Shown here piece by piece: positions 45,881-56,523 of a stretch of 64,000 bases of DNA (the stretch's first letter is position 1; each line of letters begins with the position of its first letter). Source of the DNA: Sanguinoderma infundibulare (Eukaryota; Basidiomycota; Agaricomycetes; Polyporales; Polyporaceae). Location: assembly GCA_032821775.1 (NCBI GenBank), contig JAVLRN010000009.1, positions 806,001 through 870,000 of the forward strand. The letters run 5' to 3'. Made by a program: the position numbers and the translations under genes. The notes beneath the pieces are model-generated. The model saw only the letters and a list, made by a program, of their open reading frames with translations. It was not told the DNA's origin and searched no databases.

Positions 45881-47214
45881 ATGCCTAGAGTGCGGGCTGC
45901 GGTCAAACCGCCTGGCGGCTCTGCTTCGGCTCCCGCTTCCAACCCAGCAGGTTCGTCCTCGATGACCGTCAAGAAACCGCCACCAGCGAAACGGGCAGCA
46001 TCGGCGGCACCAGCTCTACCCCCTACACCACCCCGCACGACTCACAAGCGCAAGCGCCGCTCTCGGTCTCGCGTAACAGACTCGTCGTCCGAGGACGAGG
46101 ACGCGCATGATGTTCCAGAGCCGGACTCTGATGACGAGGACGGACACAGCGGAAAGAGAAAGGATGGCGAGGTCTTCATCGGCCACAAGAAGAGGAAGAC
46201 CATGACGTTGGATGCGATCGCCGAGGAATTGACCCAGGCTCAGGCGGAGGAGATGTTCTGGATGGGCGACGGTTCATCCAAAGCTGCTGGTCCCAGCGAT
46301 GGTAAGCCCGCCCGAAGGGTCATCAGGAATCGAGCATCCGCCAGAGCGCGCTCTCGCACCCGGTCCCCATCGTTGTCCCCGCCTCCTGCCCCCCATCTCC
46401 TACGACGCGGCCATACTGGGTTGATCTCGCCACCACCCTCCCGTCGGGCCCCTGTGGTTATCCCTCGGCCGGCCACGCCGCCTCCTGAGCCCCGACGGGA
46501 GAAGGGGAAAGGCCTCCCAGAGCGCGATTCACCGAACAACCCATTCTTAGCGGATGATTCGCCTCGCTCCATTCCTGCCAGTGAGGATCAAAGTTCGCCA
46601 GAGCCGAAGACTCCTCAGAAGCATGTCGAGAAGCCAACCCTCACCTATGTTTTGTACGTCTTATGCGTTTAGATTGCGATCTGGTTCCATAGATATGAAC
46701 TCGCCTCTTTTCTAGCCGTGGTGTGAAGATGCTCGTGGCAAATCCGCACTACACCTCCGAGGAAGCGGCGGCGGACATCGAGGCTCGATCACAACTGCCG
46801 GTCACCCATCCCGACTTCTCTCCCTCCGACGCTGGTGCGCCCAAGCTTCTCTTCCCGGAGGCCCGGAAGCGCGACATTGTCACTCGCAGGCTGGCGCATT
46901 CTACCGTTCCTCGACCCACGTCCCCCACTCCAACTACGACCAGACGTCGCGCAGGCTCCTCGTCCAGCAATGAGGCACGTAGCGTGGCAAATGGTGCGCC
47001 CGGCCCATCCACCATGCCCGAAGAGGAGGACGCAGACACTATGGCGGCAGCGATGGCAGCTCGCATTGCTAGGCGCATGCACAAGGGCGTATTTGCTGAT
47101 GGGGAAGCGCCCCGAACAAGGCCCAGCAGCAGGAGTGGGGAGCCCCGTCTGCCCGAGAAGGATCGCTCCGACCCGCTGAAGCGGGCTCTAGGTCCCGTCC
47201 GTAAGGGTGCCTAG
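45881..47214 (+). CDS. Conserved-looking orphan nuclear protein, Arg/Ser/Pro-rich
   Basis: Not recognised. Exons 45881-46653 and 46716-47214 give 1272 nt and 423 residues. It starts MPRVRAAVKPPGGSASAPAS. A basic segment (HKRKRRSRSR) precedes an acidic Ser-rich run (DSSSEDEDAHDVPEPDSDDED). A distinct motif is NNPFLADD, about 40 residues before TYVFRGVKMLVANPHY, which crosses the only intron. The C-terminal half has further basic and disordered parts, with a predicted helix at EEEDADTMAAAMAARIARRM. The composition suggests a nuclear regulator. The pair NNPF and TYVFRGVK may be the conserved core. The start at 45881 was preferred over an in-frame ATG at 45656, because the added 75 residues look like untranslated sequence. 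Confidence 0.72.
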
Positions 47215-48333
47215 TCGGTGTATTCCTTCCGATGCCATCGGTCTCTGATTATTCGGCCCTTCGACGCTGCTTTGGCTTTTCACCATGCGGCTCCGTCATG
47301 CCTTCATTCTTGCCTCCGGCCGCGTGCCGTCTCACGTATCTCGCCTTGCGACACCCGCATATTACCACACGTACCCGAACCTCTCATTCTACTCATCGAT
47401 TCTGCGCCTCGCGCACCGCCTGCGATATGTTTCCCATGCGACACCCCACATCCTACCCTCCTACTATTCCATATCGTATGTTATCCCTCAGTGCTTCACA
47501 CGCAGTCCAGCGTATTGTGTCGTCTTACTTGTTGCCATGTGAATAAGCTCTATTCAGCACGCGTAGTGGACCCAATTGGGCGTTACTCCTCTCGCGAGTC
47601 CCGACAGTCCCCCTAGATATGTCTCGCGTTGTTGAGACTCGCAACGTCGTCTGTGTACCAGTGTTTCTTGAATGCCTTTGTTATGTCATGCCCTAAATTT
47701 CCGCAGTGGCTTTCCCCAGACACAAGATATCTGTCTTCCATGGTAACGATCTGTAACCATATACGTCATGTCCAATGGGCCAACAGTGGGAACAACACAG
47801 CGGCTATATTACAACGTTTCAGAAGCGAAAGCTTGCCGTACAAGGGTCAACTTGGCCACGTCAACGTACGTCTGGATGTCTTCACGATGAACGAGGATAT
47901 CCACAATATCGAGACGAGAAGCGATCGGGGAGTGGTTGAGAACGCGGGGTGGATTCGAACGAGATGAACGATGATGGTTCCGACGGAGACGGGGCGGAGA
48001 GCTGAAGTTGTGGGAGTAGTACTAGATGGTTCACAATGCGGAAGCGAAACCGACCAGTTACCATCTTCCTTCAAAGGAGAGCCCAATTGCAAGGTGCCCA
48101 AATTTTTGAGTCTTGGATCATTATGTACTGTATATATACTTAGACGGACGTGGCGCCCGTGGCACTTTCCGTCTAACTACAAGTTTGTTTAGCTTGCAGC
48201 ACCTCATAGGACTGCCACCCCCCCTCTAGCGAGGTCGTTTATGGTCTTCCTAGGGGGATACAACAGTGCTCTGCACTTGCAAGCCAGCCACAGTCCTGGA
48301 CTCCGGCCTTGTGAGATGGAAATAGAGTTTCAG
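47215..48333. other. Intergenic, nothing recognised
   Basis: About 1.1 kb of lower-GC sequence. A minus-strand frame at 47847-48101 has no familiar motif. No gene is supported. Confidence 0.4.
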
Positions 48334-48840
48334 CGCTGGTGGAGTACCCAAGCTCGGATGAAGACCGATCTGAGTCTCCTGTCACTCAGCCGTCAATCAA
48401 GAACTTGAAGTGAGTTCTTTCCAATACTGTCTTTAATAATTTGTCAATGACAGTCTGGCTCAGGAAGCTTCCCCCTTTAGGTCATCACCTCCGGCCCCAG
48501 ACTCCTGCCGACGATCCAGCACTTCATCAAGGCAGACGACGTACGACGCCTCACGTCGAGGGCCAATTTGCGGCCTGTGTCTATGTCCCCCTCATCATCA
48601 CCAAGTAGTCAAAGGTATACAGGCTCCTTTCACGCGTATGTGCAACCACAAAACGTCTCGTTCCGCCATTGCACCCCCTCAGCTTCGAAGAAGCCGAAGT
48701 CCCGAATATCGACTCGAAGCTTGCGTCCTCCTACGTGGACAGCCAGTTCATCGAGCTGCACATCTCCTTGACTCGTCCAATTCATCTGAGGTCACATCAA
48801 CGCGAGGAATTCAAACGCGCCGTGTACCCAATATCTAGGA
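48334..48840 (+). pseudogene. USB1 (U6 snRNA phosphodiesterase) relic, 5' and middle part
   Basis: Similar to the N-terminal two thirds of USB1, the 2H-family enzyme that trims U6 snRNA ends. In order I can read ALVEYPSSDEDRSESP, then DDPALHQGRRRTTPHVEGQF and CVYVPLIITK, then LLSRVCATTKRLVPPLHPLSF and EEAEVPNIDSKLASSYVDSQF, and the catalytic-type LHISLTRPIHLRSHQREEF. The HxS motif is present once; the second HxS half is missing because similarity stops at about 48840. There is no start codon in frame (a TGA lies just upstream). The intron between ITK and LLSR has shrunk to 18 nt (48605-48622), too short to splice, and puts TAG in frame. All this marks a pseudogene. Confidence 0.75.
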
Positions 48841-48886
48841 CAACGCGAAAGTTGGTGTGTCTTTTGCTTAAGTCGAGACGTATCCG

Positions 48887-49737
48887 GCTCAGGACCTGGT
48901 ATTGGTCAATAGGGCCTCGGGCTGGCATTTATGGGTCGGCCTTATACTTGAAAGCGAAGGCTGTGATATGTTCACCTTTGGCAAGAGAGCGATGTACTTG
49001 TCGGCAAAAGCCCTCAGGCCTTTCGCTCGAGCCTTGACTTCGATAATAGCGTGTTCCATGACCATCATGTCGATCCTTAACAGCCCCTCAAGAGCGCGTT
49101 GGGACCTCAGTGGTTTGCTTGTCGAGGAATTTATCGTCCCAGCGGGCGACGCTGAGGTAGGTCTGCATGACCTCGTGCAAGATGTTACCCCAGACAAGGG
49201 AGGGAGTGACGTCAGAACTTGAGCGAACCATGTTGGCAAGGAGGGGCCTTCTTAAACAATGGAAAGCATCGGAGAGCAACGTGGCCGTGATCAAGACGTC
49301 TAGATGGTGAGTAAAGTAATTGTGCTTGGAACAGATGAATACTGCGGGCAGTCTTGATGAAGCATCGATTAACCACTCCCCGATTGTGTTGACGGCATCA
49401 CCTGGGAGCCTTGTTACATCAACCTGTTGAAAATACAATGTCAGAACACCTACCAAAATGAACATCAGGATGTGACCAGTCGTTGCGAAGGATAATATGT
49501 CGACCTTCTTTAGAAGGTACCACATTGATCTCTAGAAGCTGAGAAATGTTAAGAAACGCACGAGGCAAAACGTGACCGTGAGCTTCAGTATACAGCTCAT
49601 AACTGTAACTGTTAAATACTTTACCTTCTCGAATTGACCCTTGACCGTCCGATGCTCGACAGCCTTCACTATACAACGAGTAACCTTGGGACCTTTGGCT
49701 GTGTCTTCAGATCCAGCGTACCTAGATCGCTATGAAA
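48887..49737 (-). pseudogene. DNA2 helicase/nuclease relic, nuclease-domain fragment
   Basis: Similar to the N-terminal nuclease region of DNA2, which processes Okazaki flaps and DNA ends. In order: TRCIVKAVEHRTVKGQFEK, IILRNDWSHPDVHF, VTRLPGDAVNTIGEWLID, FTHHLDVLITATLLSDAF followed by HCLRRPLLANM (carrying the first Fe-S cysteine), VWGNILHEVMQTYLSVARW, then EGLLRIDM, EHAIIEVKARAKGLRAFADK and LLTNTRS. A frameshift separates DDKFLDKQ from EGLLRID near 49100, one intron is only about 30 nt, and the helicase half and N-terminus are absent. It faces the USB1 relic with 3' ends together. It cannot encode a working enzyme. Confidence 0.8.
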
Positions 49738-49772
49738 TATATGAGCAAACGAAAGTAAATTCCAGTGTCTGA

Positions 49773-49970
49773 TTCGACTCCTACTTTCGGTTTGACTGGG
49801 CTGCTCTTTCGAGGAGTCACGAAGTCAGAGTTCATGTTGTCCCAGTCTCAATCCTGGGCGCCATCTATAAGGGCACCGAGGTTAACGTTTTCTGCGACAT
49901 GTACGACTCGGACTACTTCACGCTTATTGCCAGATACGTTGACCACAGGAGCATTCTGTGTTTTATTTGA
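49773..49970 (+). pseudogene. Start-less open frame with protein-like sequence, unassigned
   Basis: A 65-codon open frame without ATG near its start reads FDSYFRFDWAALSRSHEVRV, then HVVPVSILGAIYKGTEVNVF, and ends in a stop after RYVDHRSILCFI. It is well mixed in composition and lies beside two known relics, so it may be an exon of a third decayed gene. I do not recognise the family. Confidence 0.25.
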
Positions 49971-50418
49971 TGGGATTCTCGTTCTATTGGCGCGCACGGG
50001 AGTGCGTGGTTGAGGTATGGCAGTGACGCGGCGCCGGGAGGGAGATGTAGTAGTATGGGACGGATAGCGGTCGCGCAGACGAGCTGAGAGAAGAGTTTAT
50101 CCAAGAAGTTGGACTTGTCGTCGTCTGAATGTTGGATCGGAGGCATCCCGGTGGCTAGCCCGAGGTGGCGGAAGATGCGTCGACTCAGATTGGTCGCGGG
50201 ATGTGTTCGTTGCGACGCGTTCTTTGTCTGTTTGTCCATATGGGTGCTTCACGTGACTAGTCATTGTTGCAAGGATTCCAATTGACGTGCACATCATCAT
50301 AAACGCCTAACTGATGAGTACGTTAACCATGGACAAATATACAACGAAGGATTACACAGCCACTAGTCAACTTTCACGCCAATGCAAGTAGTCCATGCCA
50401 ATTTGATGACATCACGCG
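49971..50418. other. Intergenic, nothing recognised
   Basis: About 450 bp between the unassigned relic and the end of WDR59; presumed 3' UTR of that gene on the right. Confidence 0.45.
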
Positions 50419-53400
50419 TCACGAAGCGGATATAGGCATAATGGGCGAAAGCACCACCATCCCGTGCGTGAGAGGTTCGTACGCCGGTGGAGCACAAACA
50501 CAACCACAACCAGTGGCACAGATGGCATCTTCCCTTGCCCGCCAGCATTTGAGATGGGACACATGAAGACATCTCGAGCAGACATGGTATAGCCCTGTAC
50601 ACGTTGCAGTATCAGTCAGCTTTCTGACGACTTGCATTTCTCAGGATCCACATACCTTTGATCGCGAGACGACAGATCGAGCAGCGAGTAACAACCCGAC
50701 GATAACAATGGGGACATAAGGTAGCCTCGGGCTCGCTTGGGTTTCCGCAGTTCTCACAATTCCGCACGTAGCCTACAAACGATCTCATAAGGCACTCCTT
50801 CGCTTGCATCCAGAGCAAAAATAACCCACCCAATCTGTCAAGAGACAGCCTCTGTATGTCGTCTTCGACCAACTTCAGGAGCTCGCCTCGCTTCTCAGGC
50901 AGTTGCCATGCAAGCAGCATCTCGGCGTATGCGAACACATGGCACAACAGCTGTCCGCGCATATGAGGAGACAGGAACGGCCTGCCAGGAAGCGGAACAT
51001 TTAGTGTTCCAATGTGGTTCAGAAAAAAATAACAACTTACGGATGGCGTGCTTCCTCTACGGACGGATGGAACGAGATATGTCTCTTCTCCGATAGATTC
51101 CCTGACAGCACCTGCGAAAACGTCGGCCGCCTGTTGGACCCCACAGGGTTCGTGGACAGGTTGAGAGCATCGTGCGCCCCCCATGGCAACTTGGTTATGG
51201 GAGAGCCAGAAGACGGACGAGTAGCGTCCCGTTTGACTACTGCGCGCCGGTTTCCAGAAGGCAGCCCGGTCCTGATACCCTCAGGGGTCGTGCTGGTAGG
51301 ATTGCGCACGCCTATCACATTCCGTAACTCCAACAGCGAGAGGGTAGGGAGAAAAGGTCGACGCACCAGAGACAAGCTGCCTCATACTACTAGCATTGAA
51401 AAGACTTGACCACGAACCCTTCGAAGAAGGTGAGTTAAGTGGCAATACGTGCCCTCCTGGGGTCAGCGTTGGAGTAGACGGGTTGGATATCGAAGGAGAG
51501 AAAGGACTGCCGTGACGACTGCTATATCTTCGCGGATCGAAGTACTCCATGCTCATCTTGCGTGGTGAGATCGGCACACCGGGAAAGGGGCAGGTTGATG
51601 TTGAACGCCTGTTCGGGGTGAGTCGCTCGCTCTCTGCACGCGCAACTGCATGATCAGCCAAGCTAAACCAAGACGAGAGACCATGTCAATTCACCTTCCG
51701 GGAAAGACTGGAGAAGAAGTACGGAGAGAAATACGAGCATTTGAATGTCCTTCTCTCCCCGCAGCTCCTCATACCTGTAAAAAGTGAACGTTATAACTTC
51801 TGTCAAGCGCCGATAAGATAAATCACTCACAACTTCGTAGCCAACGCAGCGAGAAGCGGGTCCACCCCTCCATTAGCCATCATCATGTCTTGGTCCGTCT
51901 TCCTACTCGCCAGCACACGCAACATCCCAAACACCCTCTCATGATCACTTCTCCCCAGCAGCCTCGCCACTGCCCCGTTCGTCCTACACACGTCCGCGAA
52001 GTCCCTCCCGGTCAGCACATACCGTGCAGCGACCTCAGCGTCCGGGATTCCAAGAATGCCCTCCGTCCGCTTGATGTACACGCAGCTCCGTCTCGTGGAC
52101 AGCAGCGCGTAGTCGTCCTCCACTTGCCGCGAGTTCTCCGAGACGCGTCGCGGCTTGCCGAGCGACGCCGAGTGCGGGTGAGCCGATTGAGAGAATGTGA
52201 ACAGGTTGTCCATAATGCGCAGAACGTTGTTCGCATTGGTTGCGTCGTCGCTCCTCTTACGCTCCGCAGACTCTGGTTCTCGGTCCATGGCCGCGGAAGC
52301 GAGCCGCTTTACCGCGTCTGAGAGCAGCGCAGGGGATCGGAAGAGTTGGGATGCACCATCAGGCGCGCGGGAGGTGACTGAAGGCGATACGGAAATCTCT
52401 CGCAATGGATTACGAACGATTCGTGGAGGCGCGCGGAAGAAGCAGACAAGTTGGCCTACACAATACTTGAAGTGAGTATGAGGACCATATACCACAATCT
52501 GCAAAACGCACCATTGACGCCAAACACTCCTTGCGACGTCCGCGGTTCGGCCAAATTCTTGTCACCTCTCAGGACGGCAGTCGGGGCGTCGCTCCTCCGT
52601 GCGGCGGGCACCTCATCCTCGGATGATTCCTCTGAGTCGATCGTGGCGCGATGGCCGCTGTCCTCCTGTTGATCACCGAACAGCAAGAACCGCAGACACG
52701 TTTCGAGACACGGTCGTTGCTTCTCGCGGACATCGCGCAGTCTGCGTAGGATGAACGCGCGCTGCCTTATCGAGATTAACGGGCTGCGCTCCAGGTCCAC
52801 GGTCGGAATGCCGTCAGGAAAGCTGGCCTGTGGGTAATCTCGAGGAAAGGTGAAGGTGATTCGGAGGAAGACCGAAGTGGATTCTCCCCATGGGCCCTGC
52901 AAGCCAAACGTGCATGCGCGCTTTTTGCCGCTAAAGTCGGCCTGAGATGAATAACGTCAACATTTGCGCCATTAGTGAATACTCAATCCTCACCTTCTCG
53001 AGTTTCAGCTTTGGCGAATTGAGCTTGTTCACGACCGAGGTGATCCTATGACTTCGATCAGCCTCAAGGGCGCCCTCACGAACAGCGACACTTACTCTTC
53101 CTGTAGCGTGAGTGTAGGATCCGAATACTCCTCCAGCCGGTCCCGGCTCATGCTCCTCTCCCTTGTCCTCGAATACGCTTGCGATGTCGAGTGCTCCAAT
53201 GACGACGGCGGCCTCGACCTCGAGCCGATCCTCGACACAGTCCCACTATCCCCTCCACTCCCCCTACCAGAGCTGCCATCGCGCGGCCCTCCTCCTACCT
53301 TCACGTTCGACAGCCACTGGAGGGTGGTGATTGGCGCAGAACGCCCACCAGCAAAAGGTCCACGACTCATCGTGCCAATGTTCCCGCTATCTTTGACGCT

Positions 53401-55256
53401 CGCTGCCATCGTTGACACAAATATCGGCCGTGAGCGCTGTTGCTGGTGCCATTCCGGCTTCTCGTGAGTGACCCCAACCGTCTTCGTGCGACCTGTGGAG
53501 TCGCGTGGGGCGAATCTAACCGGCCGATGAGGTTGCGGGGCTCTGACTTCGGCGAGAATTCCGCGGAAGCCGATCGGGGCTGAGAGCGTAGGAGGGAGGT
53601 CGTTCCCTATTGGCGGGTTGCTGAAAGAGACTTTAGAGTCTCTCCGGTTGGGAGCCATGTTCATCGTTCGCGTAGGGGTCATGCCTGCTTTCTGCCAACC
53701 GCAAGATCAGATTGGGCTGTTGTGAACTATCGAGCGCGATGGAATATACCTGGACAGTCTCAGTATCGACCGGCCAAAACCGCAATGTCTTATCTTTGGA
53801 CCACGTGATAAGTTGAAACTCGCTGTTGTCTGTTTCCAGCAATGAATATCGGATACACCACGGTCACTTCCTATGGAAACAACTGACCTGAACCGCCCCG
53901 CCTCCATACAAACTCTTTGACAACGTCAGCATGGCCCTCAAACTTCTCGATCGGCCGCGTTGGGTCCTCGTGGGCATACATTTCAAGCGACGTCTCGCCT
54001 CTCTGCGGCAAACTCAAGACGCCCTGGCCAAACGGTAGGTCGCGGGCACGCCAGACGGGATACGAGGTGTCGATCTCGATGGTGGGGGTTGCGGTCTGTG
54101 TGTCCCATATCTTGATAGTCTTGTCCAAGGAGCAGGTCACGAGCTCGTTGCGCCTGTCGTGTGCCCAGTCTATCCCATAGATCTTCGCGTTGTGGGCTCG
54201 TATTCGTTGGATAGGCAGCGAACCTTTCTTATAGCTCACTATTAGATATACGAACACCTTCTCAGATCACAGTCACGTACCCGTTTGTCCCAGATCAGGA
54301 CCTCGTTCGAGTGAGAGGAAGCGAGGATGTTGCCATCCACCCGGTTCCATTTAACTTGAGTTCCACCCGCTGATGGACGCATTTATAGTCAGGAATAAAA
54401 ACCGGAACTTACAAGACTACTCACGGCCGAAAGCACAAAGGCCTAAGGGACAAGGAGTCAGACAGTGCCGTTTGCAGTCTAGGTTTCATTCTCACCCATT
54501 ATAGGCTTCTGCACTGCTCGTAGATCCCAAGCCCATTGCCATGAATCAATTCCGGTGCTGATGACAATGTCCGGTTCGAGGGTATGCCAATTAATGTCTG
54601 TAATGGCGCGGTAATGGGAACGGAGGACGTGTTCGATAGACGTCCGGCCGCCCAAGAGCAAGTTCCATATGAGACTATATGCAGCAAATTTGAGATTGAA
54701 CGGACAACAGCGCGCAGGATTACTCACAGCTTCTCGCTCGAGGTGGACACAATATACTCATTATGGGACGGATGGGGGTTCCACTGGACATCGGCGACTT
54801 CCCAAGTGCCCCCCTGAGGGAGGAATCTGTCCGCTGGTTCGAAAAACGAGGGTCATAGCGATGAGTGACGCTTACCGGGGGACATTTAGAGGAGCTTCGA
54901 GGTCAATGATGAACAAGCCTTTACGACTACACGGTATGACAGGGGTCAAGATGATCATTCGTATCGAACTAAAGTATGACGTACGATGCGAGTACTACAT
55001 CCCGGCTGTCTGGGCTGATGCTCATCTATCCAGTCATGTAGATCTGGATGAGTACCAACAAAACGATAGGCATTTGAACTCTACTCACATTGCCGACAGC
55101 ATCTCCCATGAGCCCCTTCATGTCTATCTGTAAACTGTGCTTGAAGTTTGTGCCATCCTCCGGGGAAGAGGGCTCTATCACATCGGGGCGGATAGTGGTC
55201 GTGGTGGACGCGGGAATTCCAGGAAAGAGCGTTGACCCTATATACTGTCCTTCCAT
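50419..55256 (-). CDS. SEA3: SEA/GATOR2 complex subunit WDR59 (SEA3/Mtc5)
   Basis: Vacuole/lysosome-associated regulator of TORC1 signalling. I traced about 19 exons from ATG 55256 to the stop at 50419, all joining in phase, for a protein of well over 1000 residues. The N-terminal WD40 propeller includes SISPDSRDVVLASRKGLFII, WEVADVQWNPHPSHNEYIVS, YRAITDINWHTLEPDIVIS and VTCSLDKTIKIWDTQ. A long linker has charged and Ser-rich parts. An RWD domain follows (VFLRITFTFPRDYPQASFPD). The C-terminal zinc region is NCENCGNPSEPEATLCPHC, TRCSIC, HVCSRCLHVSHLKCW and CATGCGCVC. This order (WD40, RWD, RING) is that of WDR59; WDR24 has no RWD. Several introns were set by conserved residues only, so single boundaries may be off. 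Confidence 0.9.
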
Positions 55257-56523
55257 CCCATTTCAAGGTTCAAGTTAACGTTGAAGGATGAGGTGCGGGT
55301 ACGGCAATGTTGCGTAAAGATGGTCACCACGATCAGCTGGTCGCACGAGACAGGGGAGTAGACGTTGTGCAGCCCGTGTAAGTGGAAGACAAGTTTCGAC
55401 AGAGGAGAGCAGGAGAGAGCGCACGACGAGGTCGCTGCCAGTGAAACTAGAGACCAGAGAAGCTGAGAGAGCAATCAGTATGTCGAAGACGGGCCGCCGG
55501 CGGTTTCTCGGACCGGACACACATCCAGGCAGGCCTAAGGCCTTAAGGTTTGCCCTGGGCCTGGCCCCGGGTTTGCCAATCCACCAAGCAACCAAAACGG
55601 TGTGTCTGTGCCAGTCATCATGTGAGTATGTAGTTGTCCAAGGCAGTCCTCACTCAGGAACGTGAGCGAGTCAACAACCAGCGGGAAATGTGTAGACTAG
55701 AGAAGAAGGAGAGCATGGATGTTGACGGTCAGCCTATGGAGGATACACTTGAGGAAGACTTCCCGACATGTGAGTGCTTTCCTGTACCTTGCCCATTGAA
55801 CGCATACCAATTCTCTTCCTTGGATGCCTCAATAGAAGCACCACCATCCGTTTTTCCCCAACGATGATACTGTGATACAACCGGACTAGAATTAAGATCC
55901 TTCCTTTCGCCCATGACTCTGCTCCATGGACGCACCCGGGGACCATATACTGATCCTGCCATCAGTCTTCGAGACCACGATAAGAGCATGTATGGGTTGA
56001 TTAATGGCCTCGTAAGTTTGCTGTCTTGCGTCTGGTATCTGAACCTTACTCGGTGCATAGAGCGCGACAGCAGCGAAGGAGTACCTCTCTGCTCGCGGCG
56101 TCACGCATCAACCCTATTGTCAAGTAACCCAGGTCTCGCATTTCCATCACACGTATTGTAATATATCCTGTGATTCGTTGGTACACGACCTCTCTACAAG
56201 CCTTGATGGTTGAAGACTTACCCCGGCATGTCTGTCGTGATCGGCCAGTAATTAGTACTGATCCTGGATCCGACGCACAAGCCAGTTCGGGTTTCGAAGA
56301 CTCAGAGCAACAATTTCAAGGTTGATCGTCTTGAGGATCGCTGCGTGACTCTGCTGCGTGCATCAACGTCCGCAAGAGCGCAAGGGCTCTGACAGCGCCT
56401 CTGCTGCTTGAGGCAAGGCTTCCCGCTAGCTACTCATCCAGTCGGGGTAGTATGTCCCATTAACCGCAATTAGTAGATACATAGTAACGCGCACTGTGAC
56501 ACCAGCTGCCCTAGCTTATTCAG
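55257..56523. other. Intergenic between WDR59 and the C9-methyltransferase
   Basis: About 1.27 kb, lower in GC than the flanking exons. A minus-strand stretch near 55890-56104 reads RYSFAAVALYAPSK and INQPIHALIVVSKTDGRISI, which looks protein-like, but it is short and I cannot assign it. It could be a further gene relic. Confidence 0.35.

Noticed and set aside
47940..47970. Second GTTCGAATCC-like tRNA signal on the minus strand
   Set aside because: The T-stem does not pair and no cloverleaf can be drawn around it.
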